Below are positions 16,717 to 26,171 of a DNA stretch of 64,000 nucleotides, piece by piece (the first letter of the stretch is position 1; every line of letters starts with the position of its first letter). The notes below the pieces were generated by a model. The model ran no database searches. It saw nothing but the letters and a program-made list of their open reading frames with translations, and was not told where the DNA came from. The DNA lies in assembly GCA_002841765.1 (NCBI GenBank), contig PHAV01000005.1, positions 62,001 to 126,000 on the forward strand, written 5' to 3'. This DNA is from Deltaproteobacteria bacterium HGW-Deltaproteobacteria-4 (GTDB lineage Bacteria; Desulfobacterota; Desulfuromonadia; Desulfuromonadales; UBA2197). The translations under genes and the position numbers were made by a program.

Positions 16717-19242
16717 TCACTCAGCCGGGATCGTCAGGTCGCGCAGGGTCACGTCGAGTTTGCGGACTCCCAGCAAACGCATCTCTTCGCTGCTGATGCC
16801 GAGGAGGTGGGCAGCGAGGATCATCGGACTCCCCTTGACCAGCTGCAGATGCAGGGTGGTCCCGTCGAAGGCAACGTCGGTGGTATTGCGCCGCAGTTCG
16901 ACACTTTGTACCCCTTTTTGTCCCTTGTCGCGCTGGCCGGTAACGGTCTCGGCAGCCAGAAAGGCGGCGATGCGCTCGTTCAGGCCGGCCGCGAGGGGGG
17001 CGGGGACAGTGACGCCATAGTGGGTCGCGATAATGCAGACCGACGGTGGCGGACTTTTCACTGGAATCTCCATCGCCGTCAGGATCTTGATCCCCTGCGG
17101 CAGGGCGCCGTTGAGGGCCGTCAGCAGTGTTGCCGGATCGTGCGGCGCGAGGAGCTCGAGGTCGATAATCTCGGCGTCACTTTCGATCCCGGTCGGCAGG
17201 GCGTCGGGGAAGGAGATGCGCGGCAAGGGATGGAAGCCGCCGCTGTAGCGGATCGGCAGTTTCGTCCTCCGCACTGCCCGGTGCATGGCGGTCATGAATT
17301 CGAGATGGCTGGAGAAGCGCGCTTTGCCGGCTTTGCGCACGCAAAGACGGATGCGGTGGCGCTCTTCAACCGTCGGTTCGTCCGCTGTCGGCAGGATCTC
17401 GGCGCCATTGCCGTCGCGGTACAAGCGCATCCGCAATTCCCGATGGTCACAGATGCCGCAGGCAGAGCAGGCACCGCCGCGACAATCGGGCGTGTAAATT
17501 TCAGCGCGGGAGCGTTGCCACTCCAGCAGGAGGAAGGACTTGGTGACGCCGCAATCGATATGGTCCCAGGGGAGGATCTCGTCTTTGCGCCGCTCGCGCA
17601 GATACCAGGTCGCATCGATGTTGCAATCGTTAAAGGCCTGTTCCCAGAGGGGGAAGCGGAAGTGTTCGCGCCAGCCGTCAAAATGACAGCCGAGATCGAC
17701 GGCCCGCTCCAGGACCTGGCCGAGCCGGCGGTCGCCGCGGGCAAAGACCCCCTCAAGAAAAGAGAGGTCGGGTTCGTGCCATTTAAAGCGCAGCTTTTTG
17801 GCGGCTAGGCCGCTCCGGAGCAGGCTCTGGCGGCGCCGGGTCTCGGCAACATCGATCTGCGCTTCCCACTGAAAGGGGGTGTGGGCTTTCGGCACATAGG
17901 TAGAAACTGCGACATTGACATCGGCGCCGCCGCTCCCTTTTCCGCTCTTTTTTACTTTCCCTGCCAGTTCGACCAGGGCGCCGAGATCTTCATCCGTCTC
18001 GGTCGGCAGGCCGGTCATGAAATAAAGCTTGATCAGCCGCCAGCCGAGGGTAAAGGCGGTGCTGGTAGCGGCGAGGAGATCTTCTTCGCTAATCCCTTTG
18101 TTGATGACATTACGCAGCCGTTCGCTTCCCGCTTCCGGGGCGAGGGTAAAGCCGGTCTTGCGGACCTTCTTGATCTCTTCCATCAGTTCCGGAGTCAGCG
18201 AGCCGACGCGCAGGCTCGGCAGCGAGACGGCAATGCGGTCTTCGCTATGCTGCGTCATGAGATTTTTGAGCAGGGGCTCGATACAGCCGTAGTCGCCGGT
18301 GGAGAGGGAGAGGAGGGAGATCTCTTCGTAGCCGGTGGCGGCGAGGGAATCGGCAACGATCGCTTCGATCCGCTGCGGCGAGCGCTCCCGCACCGGGCGG
18401 TACAGGTAGCCGGCCTGGCAGAAGCGGCAGCCGCGGGTGCAGCCGCGGGCAATCTCGACCGCAACGCGGTCATGGACGGTCTGCATCAACGGCACCAGCG
18501 GCTTGGTTGGAAAACGGGCGCGGTCGAGGTCCTTGAGGAAGCGGCGCCGCACCTTTGGCGGTTGGCCGGGGAGGGGCTGGAGGCTGGCGATGGTGCCATC
18601 AGGGTGATAGGTGACGTTATAGAAGGCCGGGACGTAGATCCCCTCGATGCGGCTCAGTTCTTCCAGGGTGCGAAGGCGGTTCCACCCTTTCTGCTTGCTT
18701 TGCCGCAAACAGGCCGCGACATCGAGGATCGCTTCTTCGCCGTCACCGATCAGGGCACAGTCGAAAAAGTCCGCGAGCGGCTCGGGGTTGTAGGCGCAGG
18801 GGCCGCCGACGATGATCAGGGGATGGCGCTCGTCGCGGGCGGCGCTACGGCGCGGGATGCCGGCGAGGTCGAGCATGTTGAGCAGGTTGGTATAGGAGAG
18901 TTCGTACTGCAGGGTAAAGCCGATGGCGTCGAAGTCAGCGAGGGGTCGCTCGGTTTCGAGGGAGACGAGGGGGAGATGGTGCTCGCGCAGCAGAATTTCC
19001 AGGTCGGGCCACGGCGCATAGACGCGCTCGGCGGCACACCAGTCGAGGTCATTGAGGATGTGATAAAGGATCGCCAGGCCGAGATGGCTCATGCCGACTT
19101 CGTAGACATCGGGAAAGGCCAAGGCAATCCGGGTCTCGATGCGGGCGGTCTCTTCTTTAATAATGCTGCCGGCCTCGCCGCCGAGATAGCGGGTGGGACG
19201 ATTGATCAGGGGCAGAAGTTCTTGGTATTGCATTGCGCTCAT
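16717..19242 (-). CDS. Radical SAM protein (TIGR03960 type) fused to DUF2344
   Basis: This 841-residue protein combines two units. Residues about 1-600 form a radical SAM protein with a cobalamin-binding-like N-terminal region (LADFDAIGFTLQYELSYTN) and the iron-sulfur motif CTRGCRFC (Cx3Cx2C) around residue 258. A cysteine cluster CRGGACSACGICDH lies near 590. Residues about 625-841 form a DUF2344 domain beginning RIRLCVRKAGKARFSSHLEF. In many bacteria the two units are separate adjacent genes next to rng, as here. Function is unproven; an RNA- or ribosome-modification role is inferred from neighbours only. Two ATGs (19242 and 19233) are possible starts, neither with a strong ribosome-binding site. 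Confidence 0.88.
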   Translation of the reverse strand: MSAMQYQELLPLINRPTRYLGGEAGSIIKEETARIETRIALAFPDVYEVGMSHLGLAILYHILNDLDWCAAERVYAPWPDLEILLREHHLPLVSLETERPLADFDAIGFTLQYELSYTNLLNMLDLAGIPRRSAARDERHPLIIVGGPCAYNPEPLADFFDCALIGDGEEAILDVAACLRQSKQKGWNRLRTLEELSRIEGIYVPAFYNVTYHPDGTIASLQPLPGQPPKVRRRFLKDLDRARFPTKPLVPLMQTVHDRVAVEIARGCTRGCRFCQAGYLYRPVRERSPQRIEAIVADSLAATGYEEISLLSLSTGDYGCIEPLLKNLMTQHSEDRIAVSLPSLRVGSLTPELMEEIKKVRKTGFTLAPEAGSERLRNVINKGISEEDLLAATSTAFTLGWRLIKLYFMTGLPTETDEDLGALVELAGKVKKSGKGSGGADVNVAVSTYVPKAHTPFQWEAQIDVAETRRRQSLLRSGLAAKKLRFKWHEPDLSFLEGVFARGDRRLGQVLERAVDLGCHFDGWREHFRFPLWEQAFNDCNIDATWYLRERRKDEILPWDHIDCGVTKSFLLLEWQRSRAEIYTPDCRGGACSACGICDHRELRMRLYRDGNGAEILPTADEPTVEERHRIRLCVRKAGKARFSSHLEFMTAMHRAVRRTKLPIRYSGGFHPLPRISFPDALPTGIESDAEIIDLELLAPHDPATLLTALNGALPQGIKILTAMEIPVKSPPPSVCIIATHYGVTVPAPLAAGLNERIAAFLAAETVTGQRDKGQKGVQSVELRRNTTDVAFDGTTLHLQLVKGSPMILAAHLLGISSEEMRLLGVRKLDVTLRDLTIPAE

Positions 19243-19455
19243 TTCTTGGCTTGATTCAAAGTTAAGGGACGAATCCTAGCATGAAAGAGGGGGAATTTGC
19301 TAGTAGAAAGGGGGGAATGGCAGCGGGTCGGTTTGGTCGTCCAGCCTGATTGTCGATTGCAATCCGCAATTCAGAAAATATGCAGATATGCAGATGATTG
19401 ACTTTGAGGTGTTGTGTCATTTATCATATGAAACATTCAAAGAAGGAGTCGTAAC

Positions 19456-19542
19456 ATGGAATGGATGATCTTGCCCGGAATTGTTTTTGTCTGGTTTGCT
19501 CTTAACCGCTGGATTCTCCCGCGGATGGGAATCCAGACTTGA
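19456..19542 (+). CDS. 28-residue single-helix membrane peptide
   Basis: A short frame starts at an ATG 7 bases after AAGGAG and encodes 28 residues beginning MEWMILPGIVFVWF and ending RMGIQT. The first 18 residues can form one membrane helix and the C-terminus is basic. A rho-independent terminator lies about 95 bases downstream. Good ribosome-binding site, hydrophobic composition and the terminator support translation, although so short a frame could arise by chance. It stands alone in a 460-base gap between the radical SAM gene and lhgO. Confidence 0.55.
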   Translation: MEWMILPGIVFVWFALNRWILPRMGIQT

Positions 19543-19636
19543 ATGTCAGACAGCTGTCAGCTTCCGCGTGACGGAAGCAAAAAAAAAGATCAGGAAAAAC
19601 CGTAACTTCTCGGGAAAAATAGTTGCAGAAAGTTGA

Positions 19637-19671
19637 CAGGGTCGCTCTTAAAGGAGTGACCCTGTTTTTTT
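19637..19671 (+). terminator. Rho-independent terminator
   Basis: An 11-bp stem (CAGGGTCGCTC pairing with GAGTGACCCTG, one G-T pair) with a six-base loop is followed by seven T residues. It would end a transcript carrying the 28-residue peptide gene. Confidence 0.8.
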
Positions 19672-19707
19672 GTAAGCGCCCCGCAGCACATTGCTAACCC
19701 GGTGGCG

Positions 19708-20919
19708 TTAACGCTGTACGGCTTTACCGGCATGCTGCGCAATCGTGCTGCCGATGCTCAGCGAGGCGGTGGCCGCCGGCGAGGGGGCATTGAGGACATG
19801 GACCATCCCCTCGCTGTTGATGATGTGGAAGTCGTCGAGGAGTTTGCCCTGGGCATCGACCGCCTGGGCGCGAACGCCGGAGCCGCCGCGCGCCACATCG
19901 CCCTTTTGCAACTCGGGGAGCAACTTCTGCAGATCGCGGACAAAGCGACTCTTGCTGTAGGAGCGGTGGTACTCCATGGCGCCGACTTGCCAGAAGCGCC
20001 GGGCAAGGTGGTAGAATCCGCGATAGGTCAGGGTCTCAAAGAGGTCGGGGAGGGAGAAGGAGAAGCGGCCGTAGCCTTCGCGACGCAGGGCGAGGACGGC
20101 ATTCGGGCCGGCTTCGACGCCGCCGTGAATCATCCGGGTAAAGTGGACGCCGAGAAAGGGAAAGGCGGGGTCGGGGACCGGATAGATGAGATTGCGCACC
20201 AGATCCTGGCGTTGCGGCGTCACCAGATAATATTCGCCGCGAAAGGGGATGATCTGCACCCCCGGATCGATGCCGCAGGCGCGGGCGAAACGGTCGCTCT
20301 GCAGGCCGGCGCAGTTGATCAGGGTGTGGCAGGCGAAGTCTCCTTGATTGGTGGTGAGGCGAAAGTCCTGCCCCTGACGCTCGACTTTGTTGACCCGGCA
20401 GCCGGTACGGACCACGCCGCCGCTTTCACGCACCACCTGGGCATAAGCGTTGGTGACTTCGACATAATCGACAATGCCGGTCTGGGGGACATAAAGGCCG
20501 GCGATGCCGGCGACATGCGGCTCGTGTTCTTTCACCCCGGCAGCATCGAGGCGCTCCAGTCCGGCGAGGCCGTTGGCAATGCCGCGGCGTTCGAGTTCGT
20601 CAAGAGCGGGGAGTTCCGACTCGCGGGTGGCGACGACGATCTTGCCGCAGCGCTCCACCGCGATCTTCCGTTCGGCACAAAAGGTATAAAGGGCTTCGCG
20701 GCCGGCGGCACAATTCTGCGCCTTCAGGGAGCCGGGGCGGTAATAAAGGCCGGAATGGATAACGCCGCTGTTGTGGCCGGTCTGGTGGGCGGCGAGGTGG
20801 TCTTCCTTTTCGAGGATGGCGAGTTTGAGACCGGGGTAGGTGCGGGTCAGCGCCAGTGCTGTCGCCGTGCCGACGATGCCGCCGCCGACGACGATGAGGT
20901 CAAAGGGTGTTGGCGCCAT
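19708..20919 (-). CDS. lhgO: L-2-hydroxyglutarate oxidase/dehydrogenase, FAD-dependent
   Basis: The ATG at 20919 was chosen because the Rossmann dinucleotide motif (LIVVGGGIVGTATAL) then starts at about residue 8; an in-frame ATG 30 bases upstream only adds a polar extension inside the previous gene. The 403-residue DAO-fold protein has HQTGHNSGVIHSGLYYRPGSLKA, the LhgO family signature, and TGIVDYVEV. It oxidises L-2-hydroxyglutarate to 2-oxoglutarate, passing electrons to the quinone pool in E. coli. The stop of the upstream U32 gene lies ten bases before this ATG, and the GGAG within that gene's last codons can serve as ribosome-binding site, implying coupled translation. Confidence 0.9.
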   Translation of the reverse strand: MAPTPFDLIVVGGGIVGTATALALTRTYPGLKLAILEKEDHLAAHQTGHNSGVIHSGLYYRPGSLKAQNCAAGREALYTFCAERKIAVERCGKIVVATRESELPALDELERRGIANGLAGLERLDAAGVKEHEPHVAGIAGLYVPQTGIVDYVEVTNAYAQVVRESGGVVRTGCRVNKVERQGQDFRLTTNQGDFACHTLINCAGLQSDRFARACGIDPGVQIIPFRGEYYLVTPQRQDLVRNLIYPVPDPAFPFLGVHFTRMIHGGVEAGPNAVLALRREGYGRFSFSLPDLFETLTYRGFYHLARRFWQVGAMEYHRSYSKSRFVRDLQKLLPELQKGDVARGGSGVRAQAVDAQGKLLDDFHIINSEGMVHVLNAPSPAATASLSIGSTIAQHAGKAVQR

Positions 20920-20929
20920 GAGTTGATTC

Positions 20930-23308
20930 CTACTCCATGCCATGCTCAAAGTTGAAGGGGAGGGTGTCCGGCAACTCTTCGTCGCGCTTCAGCGCCTCCA
21001 TGACCCGTTTGCCGCGGGGCGAAAAGGGGCCGAGGTGAGACAGGTCGACGACGAGATGATCGAGGCCGAGGCGATCGACTTCGCTGAGGCGGCCGAGAAG
21101 GGAAAAATCGGTCTCCGGCCGCAGGGTCATCAGCCCGTCGCGGTGCTGGACGCGGTAGCCTTCGTCGCGATCCGAGGTCACCGGCGTATCGGCCTTGAGG
21201 CCCCTCAGGCCGATGCGCGAGGTGAGGAGGGGGATATTGGCATAAACGACCAGGCTCGCGGCGATGCCGACATCGCGGCGTTGCAGCGCCGCCAGATTTT
21301 CGCGGTCATCCTCGATATAAAGGGTCGTGTCTTGAACGCCCAGCTCCTTCCAGGCAAGGCGCGCCTGGCTGTTGAGGGAGAAGAGGCGGGTGCCGGTGAT
21401 CAGTGTCAGGCCCTCGATCCCCTTGAAGAGGGGGAAGTGGCCGAGATTGTTGAGCCGGAAGTGTTTGTAGCCACGTTCGACAAGGATGCGAATCAGCGTC
21501 CGCAGCTCCGGCCAGACCGGGTCGAGGAGGATAAAGGGGAGATCCCAGATGATCTTCTCTTCGCGTCCGCCACTGCGCTTGCCGCCGGCGATCCCCTGGA
21601 CATTGCTGCCGGTGAGGGGGACGATGATCCGCGCGATCGACGGATCACTGAGGACATGCTGATCGCGACCGTCGCCGAGGACAAGATCGAAGGCGCGCTT
21701 GCGCGGGGCTGGCAGCGGACCGGCCGGGAGGAGAGCGGCGGTGGCGGCAGCCAGCCGCTCGCGGCGTTGGCTGCGGCGGAACTCGGCCAGAATCCGGCCC
21801 AATTCGGCATAAAAGTCGCGACGAATCTCCTTGAGACGACTCGGCGGGACAACCACCGCCGGTAATGCTTCGGCGCTGAGGGTGCCGAGATTCAGCGCCC
21901 CTTCACTGCCGGCAAAGACCTTGCGCAGGATGTTGGCGTCGAGCCCCTGGCTCTCGGCAGGATAGCTGGTGATGTCGTAGCTGCGCTGCAGCCTTGCCCC
22001 GTCTGCTTCGGCGGTCAGGTGCAGCTGCGCATCATCCATGGTCACGTTGAGGTTGACGATTGCCGGGCGCGTGCCGTGGCCGTCGAGGCGCCGTTTGCAG
22101 GCGGCTTCGCTGAGGGTGAAGGCCTGTTCCGAGGAAACCTTGTAGACGCTGTCGCCAGGCCGGAAAGGGCCGGGAAAGGGGGTGGGGACGGTGACGACCT
22201 TGCCGGCAACGACAAGCTTGACACTGTTCTTCCCTTCGCGCAATTCCTTGATCGTAAAGGCGAGTCCGGCCTTGTCGCTCTTCGGCTGGATGCGCAGGCG
22301 GTCGCCGAGATGGATGCGGTCGCGGCTCTTGAAGGTGATGGCACCGTCGCGGAAGGTGGTTACCTCGCCGAGAAAACGGCCGGTCGCGCCGGCGGTGTGC
22401 GGCGAAACGATATCGCTCGGCGTGCTGCTGGTGAGGAAGCCCTTGGTTGGCGGCCGGCCGAAGGAGAGCTTGAGCTTCTCCTTGGCAACGGCAATGACCT
22501 GCGGGCGTTCTTTCTCCTTGGCATCGAGGACGGCGCGGTAGGCGCCGACCACATTCGCGACATACTCGGCGCTCTTCATCCGTCCTTCGATCTTCAGGCT
22601 GCAGATCCCCGCCTGCGCCAGTTCAGGGAGGAGGTCGATGGCGGAGAGATCGTTGGGGGAGAAGTAGTAGCCGTCTTCCTTCTGGCCGTAGCGGTAGCGC
22701 CGGCGGCAGGGCTGGGCGCAGCGGCCGCGGTTGCCGCTCTTGCCGCCGAGCCAGGACGAGAAGTAACACTGACCGGAGAAGCAGAAACAGAGGGCGCCGT
22801 GGATAAAGTGTTCGAGTTCGATGGTGGTAGCGCGGCGGATGGTGGTGATCTCCGGCAGGGTCAGTTCGCGGGCGAGGACGGCGCGGGTAAAACCGAGCTG
22901 TTCCAGCATCTTCACCCCGGCGATATTGTGTACGGTCAGCTGCGTCGAGGCGTGGAGTTCGAGATTGGGAAAATGTTCCCTGGCGAGTCGCCAGATCGCC
23001 AGATCCTGGATGATGATGCCGTCGACGCGCAGGGCATCGAGATCAGCCAGGGTCTCGACCAGTCGGGGGAGTTCCTCCTCCTTGACCAGGGTGTTGAGGG
23101 CGACGTAGATGCGGCGGTCATGGGCGTGCGCCCAGCTCAGCATCCGTTCCAGTTCAGCAAGGGTGATATTCTTGGCCTTGGCGCGGGCGGAAAACTCCTT
23201 GAGGCCGAGGTAAACGGCATCGGCGCCATTCTCCATGGCAGCAAAGAAGGCCTCCAGGCTGCCGGTCGGGGCGAGGAGTTCAGGACGTTGGGGGGTCGGT
23301 CGATTCAT
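20930..23308 (-). CDS. U32 family peptidase (RlhA/YegQ-like) with C-terminal DUF3656
   Basis: The gene starts at the ATG at 23308 (MNRPTPQRPELLAPTGSLEA). The much longer open frame upstream is only the antisense of the next gene. The 792-residue protein has the U32 signature around residue 170 (EHFIHGALCFCFSGQCYFSS) and a further cysteine pair in NRGRCAQPC, which bind an iron-sulfur cluster in RlhA. A long C-terminal region matches the DUF3656 extension. E. coli RlhA is needed for 5-hydroxycytidine in 23S rRNA, and TrhP acts on tRNA; either RNA hydroxylation role is possible here. It is translationally coupled to lhgO downstream. Confidence 0.9.
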   Translation of the reverse strand: MNRPTPQRPELLAPTGSLEAFFAAMENGADAVYLGLKEFSARAKAKNITLAELERMLSWAHAHDRRIYVALNTLVKEEELPRLVETLADLDALRVDGIIIQDLAIWRLAREHFPNLELHASTQLTVHNIAGVKMLEQLGFTRAVLARELTLPEITTIRRATTIELEHFIHGALCFCFSGQCYFSSWLGGKSGNRGRCAQPCRRRYRYGQKEDGYYFSPNDLSAIDLLPELAQAGICSLKIEGRMKSAEYVANVVGAYRAVLDAKEKERPQVIAVAKEKLKLSFGRPPTKGFLTSSTPSDIVSPHTAGATGRFLGEVTTFRDGAITFKSRDRIHLGDRLRIQPKSDKAGLAFTIKELREGKNSVKLVVAGKVVTVPTPFPGPFRPGDSVYKVSSEQAFTLSEAACKRRLDGHGTRPAIVNLNVTMDDAQLHLTAEADGARLQRSYDITSYPAESQGLDANILRKVFAGSEGALNLGTLSAEALPAVVVPPSRLKEIRRDFYAELGRILAEFRRSQRRERLAAATAALLPAGPLPAPRKRAFDLVLGDGRDQHVLSDPSIARIIVPLTGSNVQGIAGGKRSGGREEKIIWDLPFILLDPVWPELRTLIRILVERGYKHFRLNNLGHFPLFKGIEGLTLITGTRLFSLNSQARLAWKELGVQDTTLYIEDDRENLAALQRRDVGIAASLVVYANIPLLTSRIGLRGLKADTPVTSDRDEGYRVQHRDGLMTLRPETDFSLLGRLSEVDRLGLDHLVVDLSHLGPFSPRGKRVMEALKRDEELPDTLPFNFEHGME

Positions 23309-23428
23309 GGGCGGGAAGATAACATGTGGAGCGGAATTGAGGCAACTTACCTCAGATGTTGCGTGGACGTTTTTTCTGAAACGAGGTAACGTAACGGAAG
23401 GATGGTGATTTTGAAATGGAGCGATACC

Positions 23429-24964
23429 ATGTCTGCAAGTCCGTCTACAAGTCCGGAAATATTCCCCCGAGATGCTCATAATCAAACTCTGGTCGCCAAT
23501 GTCCATCCATCGGAATGGGCCAATCCGACCCCGTCCGGACGGTACAATCTGGTAGTTATCGGCGGCGGCACAGCCGGACTGATCTGTGCCGCCGGGGCGG
23601 CCGGATTGGGGGCGAAAGTTGCACTCATCGAGCGTCACCTGCTCGGTGGTGACTGTCTCAATGTCGGCTGCGTCCCTTCCAAAGGGGTGATCCGCGCGTC
23701 CCGGGCCCTCTTTGACGCCCGAAACGGTGGTGACTTCGGCGTGCTCGGCGGCGCCGGGCTGCAATTTGATTTTGCCACGGCGATGGAGCGGATGCGGCGT
23801 CTGCGCGCCGATATCAGTCACCACGATTCCGCCAAACGCTTTCGCGATGAGCTCGGGGTGGATGTCTTTATCGGCCAGGGGAGTTTTGTCAGCCGGGATT
23901 GCGTCGAGGTCGCCGGGCAGAAGCTCTTCTTTAAAAAAGCCGCCATCTGCACCGGTGCCAGGGCTGCCGCGCCGCCGATCCCCGGTTTGGACGAGAGCGG
24001 CTACCTCACCAACGAAACGGTCTTCTCCCTGACAAAACTGCCACCCCGTCTGGCGGTGATCGGCGCCGGGCCCATCGGTTGCGAACTGGCGCAATCCTTT
24101 GCCCGCTTCGGCAGTCAAGTCATCCTGATCGAGCTCGGTCCTCATATCCTCGGGCGCGAAGACAGCGATGCTGCCGGGATCCTCCATGCCGCCTTTGTCC
24201 GTGAGGGGGTCGATCTCCAGCTCGGGGTCAAGATCCTCGACGTGGAAAAGCGAGGGAGCGAGAAGGTCCTGCGCCTGGAGCGTAACGGCGAAGAGGTGGA
24301 AGTGGTCGCGGACGAGATTCTCGTCGGCGTCGGCCGGGCTCCGAACATTGAAGGGCTCGAACTGGAAAAGGGCGGAATTCTTTACGACCGAACCGGGGTG
24401 AAGGTCAGTGATACCTTGCAAACCTCGAACCCTCATGTCTATGCCGCTGGCGATATCTGTTTTCCTTACAAATTCACCCATACCGCCGATGCTCTCGCCC
24501 GCATCCTCATTGCCAACGCCCTCTTCATGGGACGGCAGAAAACTTCGGCGCTGACCATCCCCTGGTGCACCTACACCGACCCGGAGATCGCTCATGTCGG
24601 GATGTATGAACAGGATGCCAGGGGCAAAGGGATGGAAGTGACGACCTTCACCGTGCCGCTCGCCGATATCGACCGGGCTGTCCTTGATGGCGAAAAAGAA
24701 GGTTTTGCCCGCGTCCACCTGCGCAAAGGGACTGACAAAATCCTTGGCGCCACCATTGTCGCCCGTCATGCCGGGGAGATGATCAACGAATTCTCTCTGG
24801 CGATCACCAGTGGCCTTGGACTTGCCGCCATCGGCAAGACCATTCACCCCTACCCGACTCAGGCCGAGGTGATCAAACGCCTGGCCGACGCTCACAACCG
24901 GACGAGGCTGACCCCGTTTGTGAAGAACTTGTTGAGCCGTTGGTTAACGTGGCAAAGAAGCTGA
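23429..24964 (+). CDS. FAD-dependent pyridine nucleotide-disulfide oxidoreductase (MerA-like fold)
   Basis: The start at 23429 has a GGAG nine bases upstream; an ATG at 23402 is an alternative adding nine residues. The 511-residue protein has an FAD-binding motif (VVIGGGTAGL, about residue 42), the redox-active disulfide CLNVGCVPSK, an NAD(P)-binding GAGPIGCELAQSF, and the C-terminal HPYPTQAE with the catalytic-base His. It lacks the N-terminal HMA domain and the C-terminal Cys pair of true mercuric reductases, so mercury reduction is unlikely. The TVP38 membrane protein two genes downstream is a frequent partner of this subgroup. Substrate unknown. It is divergent from the U32 gene. Confidence 0.85.
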   Translation: MSASPSTSPEIFPRDAHNQTLVANVHPSEWANPTPSGRYNLVVIGGGTAGLICAAGAAGLGAKVALIERHLLGGDCLNVGCVPSKGVIRASRALFDARNGGDFGVLGGAGLQFDFATAMERMRRLRADISHHDSAKRFRDELGVDVFIGQGSFVSRDCVEVAGQKLFFKKAAICTGARAAAPPIPGLDESGYLTNETVFSLTKLPPRLAVIGAGPIGCELAQSFARFGSQVILIELGPHILGREDSDAAGILHAAFVREGVDLQLGVKILDVEKRGSEKVLRLERNGEEVEVVADEILVGVGRAPNIEGLELEKGGILYDRTGVKVSDTLQTSNPHVYAAGDICFPYKFTHTADALARILIANALFMGRQKTSALTIPWCTYTDPEIAHVGMYEQDARGKGMEVTTFTVPLADIDRAVLDGEKEGFARVHLRKGTDKILGATIVARHAGEMINEFSLAITSGLGLAAIGKTIHPYPTQAEVIKRLADAHNRTRLTPFVKNLLSRWLTWQRS

Positions 24965-24990
24965 TTTTCACCTAAAAGGAGATAAAATTT

Positions 24991-25410
24991 ATGAAAGAAA
25001 ACCTTGTCGCCGGCCTGGAACACACCTTCAGCTTTCTGGTTTCAAAGGAAAAGACCGTGCCGTTCGTCTATCCGGAATCGGATCTTTTCCGTGCAATGCC
25101 GTCAGTCTTTGCCACCGCGTATATGGTTGGCTTTATGGAGTGGGCCTGCATGGAGGCTTTACGGCCGTACCTGGAAGAGGGAGAGATTACCCTGGGAACG
25201 ATGATCAATGTCACCCATCAAGCAGCGACCCCCCCGGGGATGCAAGTTACGGCTCATGTGAAGTGTCTTGAAGTAGATGGTAAACGCATAGTGTGGGAAA
25301 TCGAGGCACGGGACGAGGTTGAAGTGATCGGTAAAGGGACACATGAGCGCTTCATCGTAAATAAAGAGAAGTTTTCGGCGAAAGTGGCAACAAAAGGATG
25401 CCAAAAGTGA
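24991..25410 (+). CDS. Hotdog-fold acyl-CoA thioesterase (FlK-like)
   Basis: The 139-residue protein has the hotdog thioesterase pattern: MPSVFATAYMVGFMEWACMEALRPYL for the central helix, LGTMINVTHQAATPPGMQVTA for the following strands, and a final GKGTHERFIV strand. The pattern is that of fluoroacetyl-CoA thioesterase FlK and relatives, which hydrolyse short acyl-CoA thioesters; fluoroacetyl-CoA itself is unlikely as the substrate. AAGGAG lies upstream of the ATG. It sits 26 bases after the oxidoreductase gene and overlaps the TVP38 gene, so the three form an operon. Confidence 0.82.
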   Translation: MKENLVAGLEHTFSFLVSKEKTVPFVYPESDLFRAMPSVFATAYMVGFMEWACMEALRPYLEEGEITLGTMINVTHQAATPPGMQVTAHVKCLEVDGKRIVWEIEARDEVEVIGKGTHERFIVNKEKFSAKVATKGCQK

Positions 25411-26099
25411 ACAATAAAAAAATTGCCTTGGCTTTCGCCGCCATTGTTGCCATAGCCCTCTTCTTTTACTTCGATCTCGGTCGGTTCCTGACCCTGGCGG
25501 CCCTTAAGGCAAATCGGCAGTCGCTCCTCGATTACTATTCCGCGCACAAAATTCTAACGGTTGCAAGTTTTATGGCGATCTATATTATTCAGACCGTACT
25601 GTCCCTACCAGGAGCCGCCATTCTCTCTCTGGCTGCCGGGGCGATTTTCGGTTCAATCATGGGGACGGTCTATGCCAGCATCGCCGCCACCATCGGCGCG
25701 ACCCTCGCCTTTCTCGTCACTCGTTACCTGCTGCGGGATATCGTCCTCAACAAATTTGGCAATAGACTAGAGGGGATGAATCGTGAACTCGAAAGCCGGG
25801 GTTTCAGCTACCTCCTCTTTCTGCGCTTGGTGCCGGTCTTCCCTTTCTTTCTGATCAACCTCGCCGCCGGCCTGACCCGTCTGCCGCTGCGGACTTTTTT
25901 CTTTGCCACCATGATCGGCATCATTCCCGGCGGATTTGTCTATGTCAATGCCGGCGCGAGCCTGGCGACCATCGACTCTCTGGCCGGGATCGCTTCCCCC
26001 CGGGTCCTCGGCTCCTTTGCGCTCCTGGGATTCTTTGCTTTGATCCCGGTGCTGTATAATAAGTTCAAGCCTGGCGCCTCTCGACCTCCTTTTAATTAA
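25407..26099 (+). CDS. TVP38/TMEM64 (SNARE-associated/DedA-like) membrane protein
   Basis: The 230-residue integral membrane protein has about five hydrophobic segments and the family core: LPGAAILSLAAGAIFGSIMGTVYA, then GATLAFLVTRYL and FLRLVPVFPFFLINLAAG. The GTG at 25407 overlaps the thioesterase stop as GTGA and has AAAGGA eight bases upstream; an ATG at 25398 would add three residues but lacks a spaced ribosome-binding site. The family has been linked to lipid or ion transport without a settled substrate. Cotranscription with the MerA-like oxidoreductase is a recurrent arrangement. Confidence 0.85.
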   Translation: MNNKKIALAFAAIVAIALFFYFDLGRFLTLAALKANRQSLLDYYSAHKILTVASFMAIYIIQTVLSLPGAAILSLAAGAIFGSIMGTVYASIAATIGATLAFLVTRYLLRDIVLNKFGNRLEGMNRELESRGFSYLLFLRLVPVFPFFLINLAAGLTRLPLRTFFFATMIGIIPGGFVYVNAGASLATIDSLAGIASPRVLGSFALLGFFALIPVLYNKFKPGASRPPFN

Positions 26100-26171
26100 G
26101 GGGAGAGGAGGAAGCCATAAGCTGTGAACTAGCAACAAACAGAGTCCTTATCCGGATCAAGGAGGCACAAG

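Noticed and set aside
19560-19578. Hairpin GCTTCCG/CGGAAGC followed by an A-run as a terminator
   Set aside because: On plus it is followed by A residues, and on minus the T-run precedes the stem, so the orientation is wrong for either strand.
19702-20955. Plus-strand frame opposite lhgO
   Set aside because: Antisense shadow; lhgO has complete FAD-binding and family motifs.
23309-24895. Upstream continuation of the minus-strand U32 peptidase frame (total about 1,320 residues)
   Set aside because: It is antisense to the well-supported oxidoreductase gene, and the U32 family N-terminus begins at 23308.
23429-24964. True mercuric reductase (merA)
   Set aside because: No N-terminal metal-binding domain, no C-terminal Cys pair and no mer genes nearby.
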